Made by a program: the position numbers and the translations under genes
Shown: in pieces, positions 16,659 through 25,061 of the stretch
How positions within the stretch are numbered: position 1 is the stretch's first letter
Layout: the number at the start of each line of letters is the position of its first letter
Assembly (NCBI GenBank): GCA_002434305.1
Contig: DJJU01000013.1
Location: 62,001-126,000 of the forward strand
DNA: 64,000 bases
Reading direction: 5' to 3'
Source: Alicycliphilus sp. UBA6560
GTDB taxonomy: Bacteria > Pseudomonadota > Gammaproteobacteria > Burkholderiales > Burkholderiaceae_C
Notes under the pieces: generated by a model
The model's database searches: none
The model's input: the letters and a program-made list of their open reading frames with translations, nothing else
Told to the model about the DNA's origin: nothing

Positions 16659-17690
16659 ATGACCGCCGTCGTCGAACAGCTCGCCCAGTCGCTCACCCGC
16701 GCGCACACGCTGGAAGAACTGACCCGCCCGCTGCTGCAGCTGCTGCAGGACGTGACGGGGCTGGAGTCCACCTACCTCACCACCATCGACCTGCAGGCCG
16801 GCCAGCAGCACGTGCTGTACGCGCGCAACACGCAGCAGCACGCGCTGGAGATCCCCGAGGGTCTGACGGTGCCCTGGCACGACACGCTGTGCAAGCGGGC
16901 GCTGGACGAGGGCCGGCCCGTGACCGAGGACGTGGCCTCCTGCTGGGGCGACTCGGAGGCTGCCGCGGCGCTGGGCATACAGACCTACGCCAGCGCCCCG
17001 GTGCGCCTGTCGGACGAGCGGCTGTACGGCACGCTGTGCGCGGCCAGCGCCAGCCGCCAAGCCATGGCGCCGGCGGCGCAGCACACGCTGGCGCTGTTCG
17101 CCCGGCTGATCGCCCAGCAGGTGGAACGCGAGCAGCTGGTGCACGAACTGATGCAGGCCAACAGCCACCTGGAGCGCTTTGCCAGCACTGACGCCCTGAC
17201 CGGCCTGCCCAACCGCCGCGCGCTGGAGCAGGCCCTGGCGCGCCAGCTGGCCCAGGGCCAGCGCCAGCACACCACGGTGCTGGTGGCCTTCGTGGATCTG
17301 GACGGCTTCAAGGCCATCAACGACGTCCACGGCCACGAGATGGGCGACCTGTTTCTGGTGCACACCGCGCGCCGCCTGCAGGGCGCGCTGCGGGCGCAGG
17401 ACCTGGCGGCGCGCCACGGCGGCGACGAGTTCGTGGTGCTGGGCCCGGGCCCCGCACCCGGCGAAGCCGTGCCGGCCGCCGTGCAGGCCTTCGCGCGGCG
17501 CATCGCCACAGCCACGGTCGGGCCGTTCGAGGCCGATGACCTGCGCATCGACTACGCCGGCGCCAGCGTGGGCGCGGTGGCCGTGGACCCCGGCGCCATG
17601 ACGGCGCAGCAGGCGCTGCGCGCGGCCGACCAAGCGATGTACGCCACCAAGCAGGCGCGGCGCGCGCAGGCGGCGCAGCCCAGGCACTGA
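16659..17690 (+). CDS. GAF-GGDEF diguanylate cyclase
   Basis: The 343-residue cytoplasmic protein has an N-terminal GAF sensor domain (about residues 15-155) and a GGDEF domain (about 170-340). The catalytic motif GGDEF is intact at 254-258, and an RxxD inhibitory site (RAQD, 245-248) sits at the usual five-residue distance, so it should make c-di-GMP from two GTP and be product-inhibited. The conserved STDALTGLPNRR entry and the DGFKAINDVHGHEMGD metal/GTP region are present. It starts 9 bp after the hydroxylase gene, so the two may be co-transcribed. Confidence 0.94.
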   Translation: MTAVVEQLAQSLTRAHTLEELTRPLLQLLQDVTGLESTYLTTIDLQAGQQHVLYARNTQQHALEIPEGLTVPWHDTLCKRALDEGRPVTEDVASCWGDSEAAAALGIQTYASAPVRLSDERLYGTLCAASASRQAMAPAAQHTLALFARLIAQQVEREQLVHELMQANSHLERFASTDALTGLPNRRALEQALARQLAQGQRQHTTVLVAFVDLDGFKAINDVHGHEMGDLFLVHTARRLQGALRAQDLAARHGGDEFVVLGPGPAPGEAVPAAVQAFARRIATATVGPFEADDLRIDYAGASVGAVAVDPGAMTAQQALRAADQAMYATKQARRAQAAQPRH

Positions 17691-17709
17691 GCGGCCGCCT
17701 TTCACTCAC

Positions 17710-17760
17710 TTATTGATAGCTGTCAGCGCTTGCCAGTCAAGCGCTGCGGCCGTTTTTTGC
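17710..17760 (+). repeat. Dispersed repeat A, copy 4
   Basis: It reads TTATTGATAGCTGTCAGCGC, then TTGCCAGTCAAGCGCTGCGG, then CCGTTTTTTGCC. The core forms a perfect hairpin (AGCGCTTG / CAAGCGCT, 5-nt loop), followed by GCGGCC and six T. It lies 20 bp after the cyclase stop and could double as a terminator. Confidence 0.85.
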
Positions 17761-17829
17761 CTAAAACTTACAACCGGGCACCAAACCCTCTACCATCGCC
17801 CCACCTTTTTCAGGCAGGAGAACAACGCT

Positions 17830-19152
17830 ATGGGGTGGTTTCAATGGCAGGAGCGCGGCGCCGAGGTGCTGCACGCCGGTGGGGTCATAGGTCCGGATGA
17901 GCGGCTGCCCTGGCCGCAGACCGGGCTGATGGGCGTGCAGCACGTCATCGCGATGTTCGGCTCCACGGTACTGGCGCCCATCCTGATGGGGTTCGACCCC
18001 AACCTCGCCGTGCTCATGAGCGGCATCGGCACGCTGATCTTCTTTCTCATCACCGGCGGCAAGGTGCCCAGCTACCTGGGCTCGTCGTTCGCCTTCATCG
18101 GCGTGGTCATCGCGGCCACGGCCTATGCCGGCACGGGGCCGAATGCCAACATCGGCGTGGCGCTGGGCGGCATCATCGCCTGCGGCGCGGTGTATGCCCT
18201 GGTGGGCGTGGTAGTGCACCTGATCGGCACCGGCTGGATCGAGCGCTTCATGCCGCCGGTGGTCACCGGCGCGGTGGTGGCCGTGATCGGCCTGAACCTG
18301 GCCGGCGTGCCCATCAAGAACATGGCAGCCAACAACTTCGAGGCCTGGATGCAGGCGCTGACCTTCGTCTGCGTAGCGCTGGTGGCGGTGTTCACGCGCG
18401 GCATGGTGCAGCGCCTGCTGATCCTGGTGGGCCTGATCCTGGCCAGCATCGCCTACGCACTGCTGACCAACGGCCTGGGGCTGGGCAAGCCGGTGGACCT
18501 GTCGGGCGTGGCCGCCGCGCCGTGGCTGGGCCTGCCGCAGCTGCACGCGCCGGTGTTCAGCGCGCCGGCCATGCTGCTGATCGTGCCGGTGGTCATCATC
18601 CTGGTGGCCGAGAACCTGGGCCACATCAAGGCCGTCACGGCCATGACCGGCAAGAACCTGGACCAGTACATGGGTCGGGCCTTCATCGGCGACGGCGTGG
18701 CCACCATGGTCAGCGGCGCCGCCGGTGGCACGGGCGTGACGACCTACGCCGAGAACATCGGCGTGATGGCGGCCACGCGCATCTACTCCACAGCGGTGTT
18801 CCTGGTGGCGGCGCTGATCGCCGTGCTGCTGGGCTTTTCCCCGAAGTTCGGCGCGCTGATCCAGGCCATTCCGCTGCCGGTGATGGGCGGCGTGTCCATC
18901 GTGGTGTTCGGCCTGATCGCCATTGCCGGCGCCAAGATCTGGGTGGACAACAAGGTGGATTTCTCGCGCAGCAGCAACCTGCTGGTGGCCGCCATCACGC
19001 TGATCCTGGGCACGGGTGAGTTCACGCTGAAGTTCGGCGAGTTCGCCCTGGGCGGCATCGGCACCGCCACCTTCGGCGCCATCTTGCTCAACGCGCTGCT
19101 GTCGCGCGGCGAGCCGGCGGCCCTGCTCAGCGCGCCGCGGTCGCGGGACTGA
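17830..19152 (+). CDS. Nucleobase:cation symporter-2 family permease (uracil/xanthine type)
   Basis: The 440-residue protein has about 14 membrane segments. Family signatures are QHVIAMFGSTVLAPILMGFDPNLAVLMSGIGTLIFF, GSSFAFIGVVIAA, the QH-like motif VAENLGHIKAVTAMTGKNL, and GGTGVTTYAENIGVMAATRIYST. Together these point to UraA/RutG-type proton-coupled uptake of uracil or a related base. The ATG at 17830 follows GGCAGGAGAACAACGCT, a good ribosome site. The 3' end overlaps the convergent L,D-transpeptidase gene by 26 bp. Confidence 0.92.
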   Translation: MGWFQWQERGAEVLHAGGVIGPDERLPWPQTGLMGVQHVIAMFGSTVLAPILMGFDPNLAVLMSGIGTLIFFLITGGKVPSYLGSSFAFIGVVIAATAYAGTGPNANIGVALGGIIACGAVYALVGVVVHLIGTGWIERFMPPVVTGAVVAVIGLNLAGVPIKNMAANNFEAWMQALTFVCVALVAVFTRGMVQRLLILVGLILASIAYALLTNGLGLGKPVDLSGVAAAPWLGLPQLHAPVFSAPAMLLIVPVVIILVAENLGHIKAVTAMTGKNLDQYMGRAFIGDGVATMVSGAAGGTGVTTYAENIGVMAATRIYSTAVFLVAALIAVLLGFSPKFGALIQAIPLPVMGGVSIVVFGLIAIAGAKIWVDNKVDFSRSSNLLVAAITLILGTGEFTLKFGEFALGGIGTATFGAILLNALLSRGEPAALLSAPRSRD

Positions 19153-19795
19153 AGCCGAAGAACGCGGCCGCCGGCTGCGTCTCGGGCAGCACGTAGACCA
19201 CGCCGGCGTGCTGCCCGAACGTGGGCGCGACGAGGCGGTCGTAGAACGCCACCGGCACGTTGATGCAGCCGTAGGAGATGCGGTTGTCGCTGATGGTGGC
19301 GCTGGCCAGGCGCTGCAGCCGGCGCTCCGAAGCCTTGGTGGCCCGCACACGGTGCATGGAAATGGCATCGTCGTAGTCGACCCAGACGATGTCCTCGCCC
19401 TTCAGGTTCTGGCCCGGTTCGCTGACGAACCGGCCCGCCGGCGTGGTGCGCTCGTGCGGCGCGATTTGTGCCATGGGGCGCTCGCCGATGCCAGGCACCG
19501 AACGGTCCCCACGGGCCAGGCCCAGCAGCACGACAGACGAGCCTTGCCAGGCGCCCTCGGCGTCGAAGACGTGCACGGCGGCAGAGCGTTTGTCCACCAG
19601 CGCAAAGGGCAGCTCGGCGTTGTTGCCGCTGGCGCGCACCCAGTCGAGCACCTCGCGCGCCTCGCCGGACAGGGCGGGGCCGTGGCGCTGCTGGCCGTGC
19701 TCCGAAGCAGCAGCTGCCGGCAGGCCACAGGCCAATGCGACGCCCAACGCTGCGGCCATCAGGGCTGCGCGGGCATGTCGGGGCGGATGCGCCAT
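19127..19795 (-). CDS. Secreted L,D-transpeptidase (YkuD-like) family protein
   Basis: The 222-residue protein has an N-terminal signal peptide (ALMAAALGVALACGLPAAAASE). Its C-terminal half has the L,D-transpeptidase layout: H148 in ISMHRVRA and the catalytic SYGC at 174-177 (NRISYGCINVP). Such enzymes cross-link peptidoglycan or attach proteins to it through the Cys. The usual Arg after the Cys motif is replaced by Asn (CIN rather than CxR), so activity is less certain. It overlaps the permease gene tail to tail by 26 bp. The start at 19795 is used because it directly precedes the signal peptide. Confidence 0.82.
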   Translation of the reverse strand: MAHPPRHARAALMAAALGVALACGLPAAAASEHGQQRHGPALSGEAREVLDWVRASGNNAELPFALVDKRSAAVHVFDAEGAWQGSSVVLLGLARGDRSVPGIGERPMAQIAPHERTTPAGRFVSEPGQNLKGEDIVWVDYDDAISMHRVRATKASERRLQRLASATISDNRISYGCINVPVAFYDRLVAPTFGQHAGVVYVLPETQPAAAFFGFSPATAAR

Positions 19796-19889
19796 GGAAG
19801 GTTCAAACGGACGGAAGAGGGGGTACATGCCCGCCAGGATGCGCCTTTTGCGAAGCCATGGCGCATCCGGGGGCTGGGAGCGCAGATGC

Positions 19890-20240
19890 TTAGTTGCGAT
19901 CGGCGCGGGCTGCGCGCATGCCGGAGCGGTTGTTGGAGGTGTCATTCATGCCGGCCTGCTGGTTGCCGCTCATGCCCGTGTTGTTGCCGGTGGTGGAGTT
20001 CATGGAGCTGGCACCGGTGTTGGCATTGGCACCGTTGTTCGTGCCCGTCGCGCCGCTGTTGCCCATCGCGGCCTGGCTGTTGCTGACCTGGGGTGCGGGA
20101 GAGTTACCCTGCGGCGACGGCGCCACCGGAGGCGTGGTGTCGCTATTGGGCGAGGTGCTGTTGGTCTGGGCCCAGACACCCGTGGCGGACAGGGCCAGGG
20201 CGGCGGTCAGGGAGAGAGTCTTGATGGCGGTCTTCAACAT
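19890..20240 (-). CDS. Small secreted low-complexity (Asn/Ser/Thr/Gly-rich) protein
   Basis: The 116-residue product has a clear signal peptide (MLKTAIKTLSLTAALALSATGVWAQ). A low-complexity mature part follows, rich in Asn, Ser, Thr and Gly with NNG, NTG and GNN runs (GATGTNNGANANTG and similar). The tail is basic (RSGMRAARADRN). I do not recognise a domain. It is probably periplasmic or extracellular and disordered. The start at 20240 is chosen for the signal peptide; a longer frame to 20342 adds unrelated residues. Confidence 0.7.
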   Translation of the reverse strand: MLKTAIKTLSLTAALALSATGVWAQTNSTSPNSDTTPPVAPSPQGNSPAPQVSNSQAAMGNSGATGTNNGANANTGASSMNSTTGNNTGMSGNQQAGMNDTSNNRSGMRAARADRN

Positions 20241-20460
20241 GGTGTGCTTTCCTGCAAAAGGTGGTGGTGGATGAACTTGCCTGGCCCGATCCGGCATGCC
20301 TTCGATCAGCGCTGTCGGCAGAGCCTTGGGCCGTCCCCTCAACTGTCGCTAGTGATGCTTCTAGTGTTTCTGAACACCAGGAATGGCCCGTGGACAGTCT
20401 TCCCCTGACCCTGTAGGCAGTTTGCCCAGCACCGCGCCGGGTGGCGGCGGGCACGATTTG

Positions 20461-20520
20461 CATGAAATCGAGCTACAGCCCGCCCTGGTCATGCGCAAGC
20501 AGCTATATTTTCAGTAGCAA
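20461..20520 (-). repeat. Dispersed repeat A, copy 5 (diverged)
   Basis: Read on the minus strand: CTACTGAAAATATAGCTGCT, TGCGCATGACCAGGGCGGGC, TGTAGCTCGATTTCATG. The left end and GATTTCATG end match other copies; the GCTGGAGG segment is altered to GCTGTAGC. It begins just past the stop codon of the zinc-ribbon gene, in the same orientation. Confidence 0.7.
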
Positions 20521-20523
20521 AAG

Positions 20524-21267
20524 TCAGCGCCTGAACCATGACCAGACCAGCTCGATGCCCGCGCTCAGCAGGTCGAACTGGTCGTTGCCGCCGCCCTCCA
20601 GCCGCTGGCGCTGGCGTTCGCGCTCCTCGCGCGAGCGGTTGCGCTCCAGGGCGATGAGGGCATCGGCCAGTTGCTCGGGCGAGCCTGCCTGGCCGGCGCC
20701 GGCCGGCGCGGCGTTGCTCGCCGCCTGGCCGTAGCGCGACAGCGCCTGCTGCACCGCCTGCGGGTCCAGCAGCGACAGGGCCGAGCGGCACCAGGGGCAG
20801 GCGTGGTCGCGGCGGATGTCCACCGTGCCGCCGCAGGCCGTGCAGGCGATGGTGCCCAGGCGCTGCGCCAGGGCCTCGATCTCCAGGCTGGTGAGATGGC
20901 GCACGAAGCCCTTTTCCACCATGAAGGCGCCGAAGGTGCCGAAGCGCCCGTGCCGCTGCGGGCAGCGGTAGGTGACGTAGCGCCCGCTTTGCGCCATGTC
21001 GTAGCCGCGCACCAGCGCCTGGCGGCAGCGCGGGCAGCCCAGGCGCTCGGCCACGGGGCGGCTGGTCTCGCCGCGGCGCTCGTGCAGCAGCTTGAACAGC
21101 GCCAGCACCGAGGCCGGTGCCAGGCGCGTGTTCTCCTGCGGATCGAACCACAGGCCCTGGCAGGCAAAGCACACGTCCAGCACCAGGTCGCCGCTGTGCC
21201 CGGAGGCGAAGCGGTGCTGCTCCATGGTCTGGCGGCAGGAGGGGCAGGCAAGGAGAGAGGCGGGCAT
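20524..21267 (-). CDS. Multi-zinc-ribbon hypothetical protein
   Basis: The 247-residue cytoplasmic protein has five CxxC pairs that could form two or more zinc ribbons: CPSC at 8-11, CFAC near 33, CPRC near 78, CTAC near 142 and CPWC near 158. The first pairs (CPSCRQTM ... DVCFACQGLWFDPQE) resemble the TFIIB-type zinc-finger domain of uncharacterised bacterial proteins. The C-terminal third is rich in Arg, Glu and Gln, and ends FDLLSAGIELVWSWFRR. The role is unknown; protein or nucleic-acid binding is possible. No operon partner. Confidence 0.8.
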   Translation of the reverse strand: MPASLLACPSCRQTMEQHRFASGHSGDLVLDVCFACQGLWFDPQENTRLAPASVLALFKLLHERRGETSRPVAERLGCPRCRQALVRGYDMAQSGRYVTYRCPQRHGRFGTFGAFMVEKGFVRHLTSLEIEALAQRLGTIACTACGGTVDIRRDHACPWCRSALSLLDPQAVQQALSRYGQAASNAAPAGAGQAGSPEQLADALIALERNRSREERERQRQRLEGGGNDQFDLLSAGIELVWSWFRR

Positions 21268-21341
21268 GAGGGCGCGATCGTATACAACCGCCGCACCCGG
21301 GTTAACCCTGGCTAAGATGCCGCTTCCTTCCGTTCGAGCGA

Positions 21342-22931
21342 ATGCCTGGAGCCCGCGTGCCTTCTTCTTCCTCTTCTGCCCCTTCCTCCCCTCCTGTTTC
21401 CTTCGAAGCCATGGCGGCCATGGCGGCCGCGCGCATCCAGCATCCCGGCATGGCCGCCCGCGTGATGGACGCCGCCCAGGCCGCGGCGCTGATCCCCGCC
21501 GGCGCCACGCTGGGCATGAGCGGCTTCACCGGCTCGGGCCACCCCAAGCGCGTGCCCCAGGCCCTGGCCGCGCGCATCGAGGCCGAGCACGCGGCCGGCC
21601 GGCCCTTCAAGGTCAACCTGTGGACGGGTGCCTCCACCGCGCCCGAGCTGGACGGCGCCCTGGCCAAGGTGGGCGGCATCGCCCAGCGCCTGCCCTTCCA
21701 GTCCGACCCGGCCTGCCGCGAGCGCATCAATGCCGGCGAGATCGATTACGTGGACGTGCACCTGTCGCACGTGGCGCAGCAGGCCTGGTTCGGCTTTCTT
21801 GGGCCTTTGAACGTGGCGGTGATCGAGGTGCTGGGCATCCTGCCCGACGGACGCCTGATCCCCTCGGCGGCGGTGGGCAACAACAAGACCTGGCTGGACA
21901 TCGCCGAGCACGTGATCCTGGAGGTCAACACCCTGCCGCCCGCCGGCCTGGAGGGCATGCACGACATCTACTACGGCACGGCCATTCCGCCGCGGCGCAA
22001 GCCCATCCACCTGGAGCAGGCCACCGAGCGCATCGGCGAGCCCTACCTGCGCGTGGACCCGGCCAAGGTCATCGCCGTGGTGCCCACGCACCACGCCGAC
22101 CGGCACACGGCCTTCGCCAAGCCGGACGCGGACTCCAGGGCCATTGCCGGGCACATCATCGACTTCCTGGACCACGAGGTGAAGAAGGGCCGCCTGCCGC
22201 GCAACATGCTGCCGCTGCAGTCCGGCGTAGGCAACGTGGCCAACGCGGTGCTGGCCGGGCTGCTGGACGGCCCGTTCGAGGACCTGCTGGGCTTTTCAGA
22301 GGTGCTGCAGGACGGCATGCTGGAGCTGCTGCGCACGGGCAAGATGCGCGCCGCCTCGGCCACGGCGATCTCGCTGAGCCAGGAGGCGATGCGCGAGTTC
22401 ACCGACCACATCGGTTTCTACCGCGAGCGCATCGTGCTGCGCTCGCAGCAGATCAGCAACCACCCGGAGCTGGTGCGGCGCCTGGGCGTGATCGCCATGA
22501 ATGCCATGATCGAGGCGGACATCTACGGCAACATCAACTCCACCCACCTCATGGGCAGCGCCATGATGAACGGCATTGGCGGCTCGGGCGACTTCGCGCG
22601 CAACGGCTACCTGTCGTTCTTCGTCACGCCCTCCACGGCCAAGGGCGGGGCCATCTCGTGCATCGTGCCCATGGTCTCGCACGTGGACCACACGGAGCAT
22701 GACACGCAGATCATCGTTACCGAGCAGGGCCTGGCTGACCTGCGCGGCCTGAGCCCGCGCCAGCGCGCGCAGCTGATCATCGACCGCTGCGCCCACCCGG
22801 ACTGGCGGCCGCTGCTGCAGGACTACTTCGACCGCGCGCGCCAAAGCGGCGCGCAGCACACACCGCACCGCCTGGCCGAGGCGCTGTCGTGGCACCAGCG
22901 CTATCTGGAAACGGGCAGCATGCGGCCCTGA
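21342..22931 (+). CDS. Acetyl-CoA hydrolase/transferase (succinyl-CoA:acetate CoA-transferase family)
   Basis: The protein is about 506-529 residues and belongs to class I CoA-transferases. Visible blocks are IPAGATLGMSGFTGSGHPKRVP, the segment QSGVGNVANAVLAGLLDGPFEDLLGFSEVLQDGMLELLRTG with the likely catalytic Glu in SEVLQDGM, and MNAMIEADIYGNINSTHLMGSAMMNGIGGSGDFARNGYLS. Family members move CoA between succinate, acetate or propionate, or hydrolyse acetyl-CoA. The start is uncertain. The ATG at 21342 begins a serine/proline-rich stretch; the ATGs at 21411 and 21420 fit the usual family N-terminus better. Confidence 0.9.
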   Translation: MPGARVPSSSSSAPSSPPVSFEAMAAMAAARIQHPGMAARVMDAAQAAALIPAGATLGMSGFTGSGHPKRVPQALAARIEAEHAAGRPFKVNLWTGASTAPELDGALAKVGGIAQRLPFQSDPACRERINAGEIDYVDVHLSHVAQQAWFGFLGPLNVAVIEVLGILPDGRLIPSAAVGNNKTWLDIAEHVILEVNTLPPAGLEGMHDIYYGTAIPPRRKPIHLEQATERIGEPYLRVDPAKVIAVVPTHHADRHTAFAKPDADSRAIAGHIIDFLDHEVKKGRLPRNMLPLQSGVGNVANAVLAGLLDGPFEDLLGFSEVLQDGMLELLRTGKMRAASATAISLSQEAMREFTDHIGFYRERIVLRSQQISNHPELVRRLGVIAMNAMIEADIYGNINSTHLMGSAMMNGIGGSGDFARNGYLSFFVTPSTAKGGAISCIVPMVSHVDHTEHDTQIIVTEQGLADLRGLSPRQRAQLIIDRCAHPDWRPLLQDYFDRARQSGAQHTPHRLAEALSWHQRYLETGSMRP

Positions 22932-22970
22932 GGCCTGGGCGCCGCGCGCCCCAGGCGCGGGAAGCCGAGC

Positions 22971-23066
22971 AAGGGCCACCCCGCAGCGACGGCTGCGTCC
23001 CCCTGCCCGCATTGCGCAGCAATGCGAGAGCGGGGGAAAGCGGCGCAGCCGCTCAGGGGGGTGTCC
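22971..23066 (-). repeat. Dispersed repeat B, copy 1
   Basis: On the minus strand it starts CCCCCTGAGCGGCTGCGCCG and continues CTTTCCCCC, with an inner hairpin around GCATTGCTGCGCAATGC, then GGGGGACGCAGCCGTCGCTG. The same order of blocks occurs at 24.87 and 60.18 kb. It fills the gap between the CoA-transferase and the leftward ABC binding-protein gene, whose stop lies 4 bp away. Confidence 0.75.
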
Positions 23067-23069
23067 CCA

Positions 23070-24230
23070 TCAAGCGATGAAGCGGCCGGTGGCGCCCAGC
23101 ACGCCCAGATCCAGGAAGCGCGAGCCCACGTAGGGCGGTTGGCCGCCGTAGTCCACCACGAAGCCGCCCAGGTCGAGCTGGCGGATGCCGGCCAGCGCCG
23201 TGCGCAGCTTGGCCGGCGTCACATCCTTGCCGGCGCGCTCCAGGCCCTCCAGCAGCACGCGGGCGTTCACATAGGCCTCCAGGCTGCCCTGCGAGAGCTC
23301 GTTGTGGCCCTGGGCGCGCATGGCGCTCTGGTAGTCGCGCACCAGTTGCAGTTTGCCGCGGTGCGGGTCGGGCACGATCATGGACAGCGCGATGCCGCTG
23401 CCGTCGTCACCCAGCTGGGGCAGGCTGGAGCCGGGCAGCGTGACGCTGACGCAGGCCATCAGCACGCCGGGCACCTGGGCCTTCAGGCCGCGCACCAGGT
23501 TGACCGACACCGTACCGGCCGTGGCCAGCAGCACGGCCGAGGGCCGGCCCGCGGCCACGGCCTTGAGCACCTCGGGCAGGTTCTTGCCGTCGGTGGCGAC
23601 GGCCACCTGCACGGCCGGCTTCACGCCCAGCTTTTCCATCGAGGTGGTGGCCACCTCCAGCAGCTCGCGGCCGTAGCCGTTGTCCAGGTAGACCACGCCC
23701 AGGCCTTTCAGGCCCATGCCGGTCAGGCGCTCGATCAGCCGCTGCACCTCGTCGGTGTAGCTGGCGCGCACGTGGAAGGTGTTGCGCATGCCCTTGCGCA
23801 GCGAGGCCGCGCCGGTCAGGGGCGCGACGTGGGGAATGCCGCCCTCCTCCACCACCGGCAGGATGGCCGTGTTGTTGGGCGTGCCCACACACGACAGCAG
23901 GGCCAGCGCACTGCCCTGGGCAATGATCTGCTTGACGTTGGCCAGCGTGCGCTCGGGCACATAGCCGTCGTCCACCAGCTGCAGCTGCACGTTGCGCCCG
24001 TGCACGCCGCCGCGCGCGTTGACCTGCGCGATGGCCGCGCCCGCGCCCTGCTGGATCTCGTTGCCAAAGCCCAGCAGCGGCCCGGTCACCGGTGCCGAGC
24101 AGCCGATGGTGATGCTGCGCGCGGTGACGCCCGGCGCATCCTGCGCGTGGGCGCTGGGCAGGAATGCGGGCGCGGCGGCCATGGCGGCGCCGGTACGGCA
24201 GGCGAGGGAGACGAATTGACGACGTTGCAT
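23070..24230 (-). CDS. ABC transporter substrate-binding protein (branched-chain amino acid / LivK type)
   Basis: The 386-residue periplasmic protein begins with a Tat-like signal (MQRRQFVSLACRTGAAMAAAPAFLPSAHAQ). It has the type I periplasmic-binding fold of the HAAT family: SITIGCSAPVTGPLLGFGNEIQQGAGAAIAQVNARGGVHGR near residue 38 onward, then GRELLEVATTSMEKLGVKP. No permease or ATPase gene is adjacent, so it is an orphan that must work with a transporter encoded elsewhere. The start at 24230 is set by the signal peptide. Confidence 0.9.
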   Translation of the reverse strand: MQRRQFVSLACRTGAAMAAAPAFLPSAHAQDAPGVTARSITIGCSAPVTGPLLGFGNEIQQGAGAAIAQVNARGGVHGRNVQLQLVDDGYVPERTLANVKQIIAQGSALALLSCVGTPNNTAILPVVEEGGIPHVAPLTGAASLRKGMRNTFHVRASYTDEVQRLIERLTGMGLKGLGVVYLDNGYGRELLEVATTSMEKLGVKPAVQVAVATDGKNLPEVLKAVAAGRPSAVLLATAGTVSVNLVRGLKAQVPGVLMACVSVTLPGSSLPQLGDDGSGIALSMIVPDPHRGKLQLVRDYQSAMRAQGHNELSQGSLEAYVNARVLLEGLERAGKDVTPAKLRTALAGIRQLDLGGFVVDYGGQPPYVGSRFLDLGVLGATGRFIA

Positions 24231-24440
24231 GGCGAAAAGAACGAGCAGGAAGGAAGAAAAAGGCGCAAGCGCCGTGGCCGCGCAGCATGCAGCGACGGCG
24301 CCGGGGCCATTGTTGCGCGCGCGACAGCGGGTGGACAGCCGCCGCCAATAATGGACGCCCACGGGCGTGGCGCGGGTGGGCGGATTCTACGGAGCCCCCG
24401 GCCCCTCCCTTTGTGCCTTTTTTCTTACGCTACTCACGCC
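24231..24440. promoter_or_regulatory. Divergent intergenic region, orphan binding protein / thioesterase
   Basis: This 210-bp gap lies between two outward-facing start codons and should hold both promoters. I could not identify convincing promoter hexamers or an operator. The frame on the plus strand stays open across it but reads as antisense low-complexity sequence. Confidence 0.35.
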
Positions 24441-24869
24441 ATGACGACTCTCTGGACCCAGCCCATCACCGTCGAACAGCTCAACGCCATGGGCGCCAAC
24501 ACCGCCGTGTCGCACCTGGGCATCGAGTTCCTGGAGGTGGGAGAGGACTGGCTGCGCGCCCGCGTGCCGGTGGACGAGCGCACACGCCAGCCCTATGGCC
24601 TGCTGCATGGCGGCGTGAGCGTGGTGCTGGCCGAGACCATGGGCTCGATCGGTGCGGCCTGCTCCTGCCCGCCGGGCCACCGCGCGGTAGGCCTGGAGAT
24701 CAACGCCAACCACCTGCGCGCGGCCACCAGCGGCTGGGTGACGGGCACGGCCCGCCCGTTGCACCGCGGGCGCACCACGCAGGTCTGGCAGATCGAGATG
24801 GTCAACGACGCGGGCGAGTCGACATGCGTGTCGCGCATCACCATGGCAGTGCTCAAACCAACCCCCTGA
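24441..24869 (+). CDS. Hotdog-fold thioesterase (PaaI/MenI-like)
   Basis: The 142-residue protein has the hotdog thioesterase pattern QPYGLLHGGVSVVLAETMGSIGA, where HGG and the Glu of AETMGS form the active site, followed by AVGLEINANHLRA and TGTARPLHRGRTTQVWQIEM. It would hydrolyse an acyl-CoA or aryl-CoA thioester in the cytoplasm. The ATG at 24441 gives the family length. The last codons and stop (ACC CCC TGA) coincide with the left end of dispersed repeat B, so the repeat supplies the stop codon. Confidence 0.92.
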   Translation: MTTLWTQPITVEQLNAMGANTAVSHLGIEFLEVGEDWLRARVPVDERTRQPYGLLHGGVSVVLAETMGSIGAACSCPPGHRAVGLEINANHLRAATSGWVTGTARPLHRGRTTQVWQIEMVNDAGESTCVSRITMAVLKPTP

Positions 24870-24968
24870 GCGGCTTACGCCGCTTCCCCCTTCTCTGGCG
24901 CACTTCGCGCGCAGGGGGACGACGCCACTGGGCCGGCGCAGCCGGACCCACGGCCTCTGCTGGGGTGA
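24862..24968 (+). repeat. Dispersed repeat B, copy 2 (contains the thioesterase stop codon)
   Basis: It reads CCCCCTGAGCGGCTTACGCC, GCTTCCCCCTTCTCTGGCGC, ACTTCGCGCGCAGGGGGACG, ACGCC, and tails off in a GC-rich stretch. The first block matches copy 3 at 60.17 kb almost base for base. Confidence 0.75.
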
Positions 24969-25007
24969 GTAAGCGCCTATGCTGGCGTTGCCAGATTTTT
25001 GAGCGTT

Positions 25008-25061
25008 TTTGGCCTCTGGCGCTTATCCAGCAAGCGCTGACAGCTATCTATTCAGTAGCAC
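25008..25061 (-). repeat. Dispersed repeat A, copy 6 (contains the adenosyltransferase stop codon)
   Basis: On the minus strand: CTACTGAATAGATAGCTGTC, AGCGCTTGCTGGATAAGCGC, CAGAGGCC, AAAA. The TAG within the first block is the stop of the adenosyltransferase gene, and the preceding GCTACTGAA encodes its last three residues. Confidence 0.85.

Noticed and set aside
15222..17705. An 827-codon minus-strand open frame opposite the FAD hydroxylase and diguanylate cyclase genes
   Set aside because: Both plus-strand genes have complete conserved motifs, and the antisense translation is repetitive Gln/Gly/Ala/His sequence.
20364..20377. GTGTT-TCTG-AACAC palindrome upstream of the small secreted protein gene
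   Set aside because: Five-base arms are too short to distinguish from chance, and no regulator gene is adjacent.
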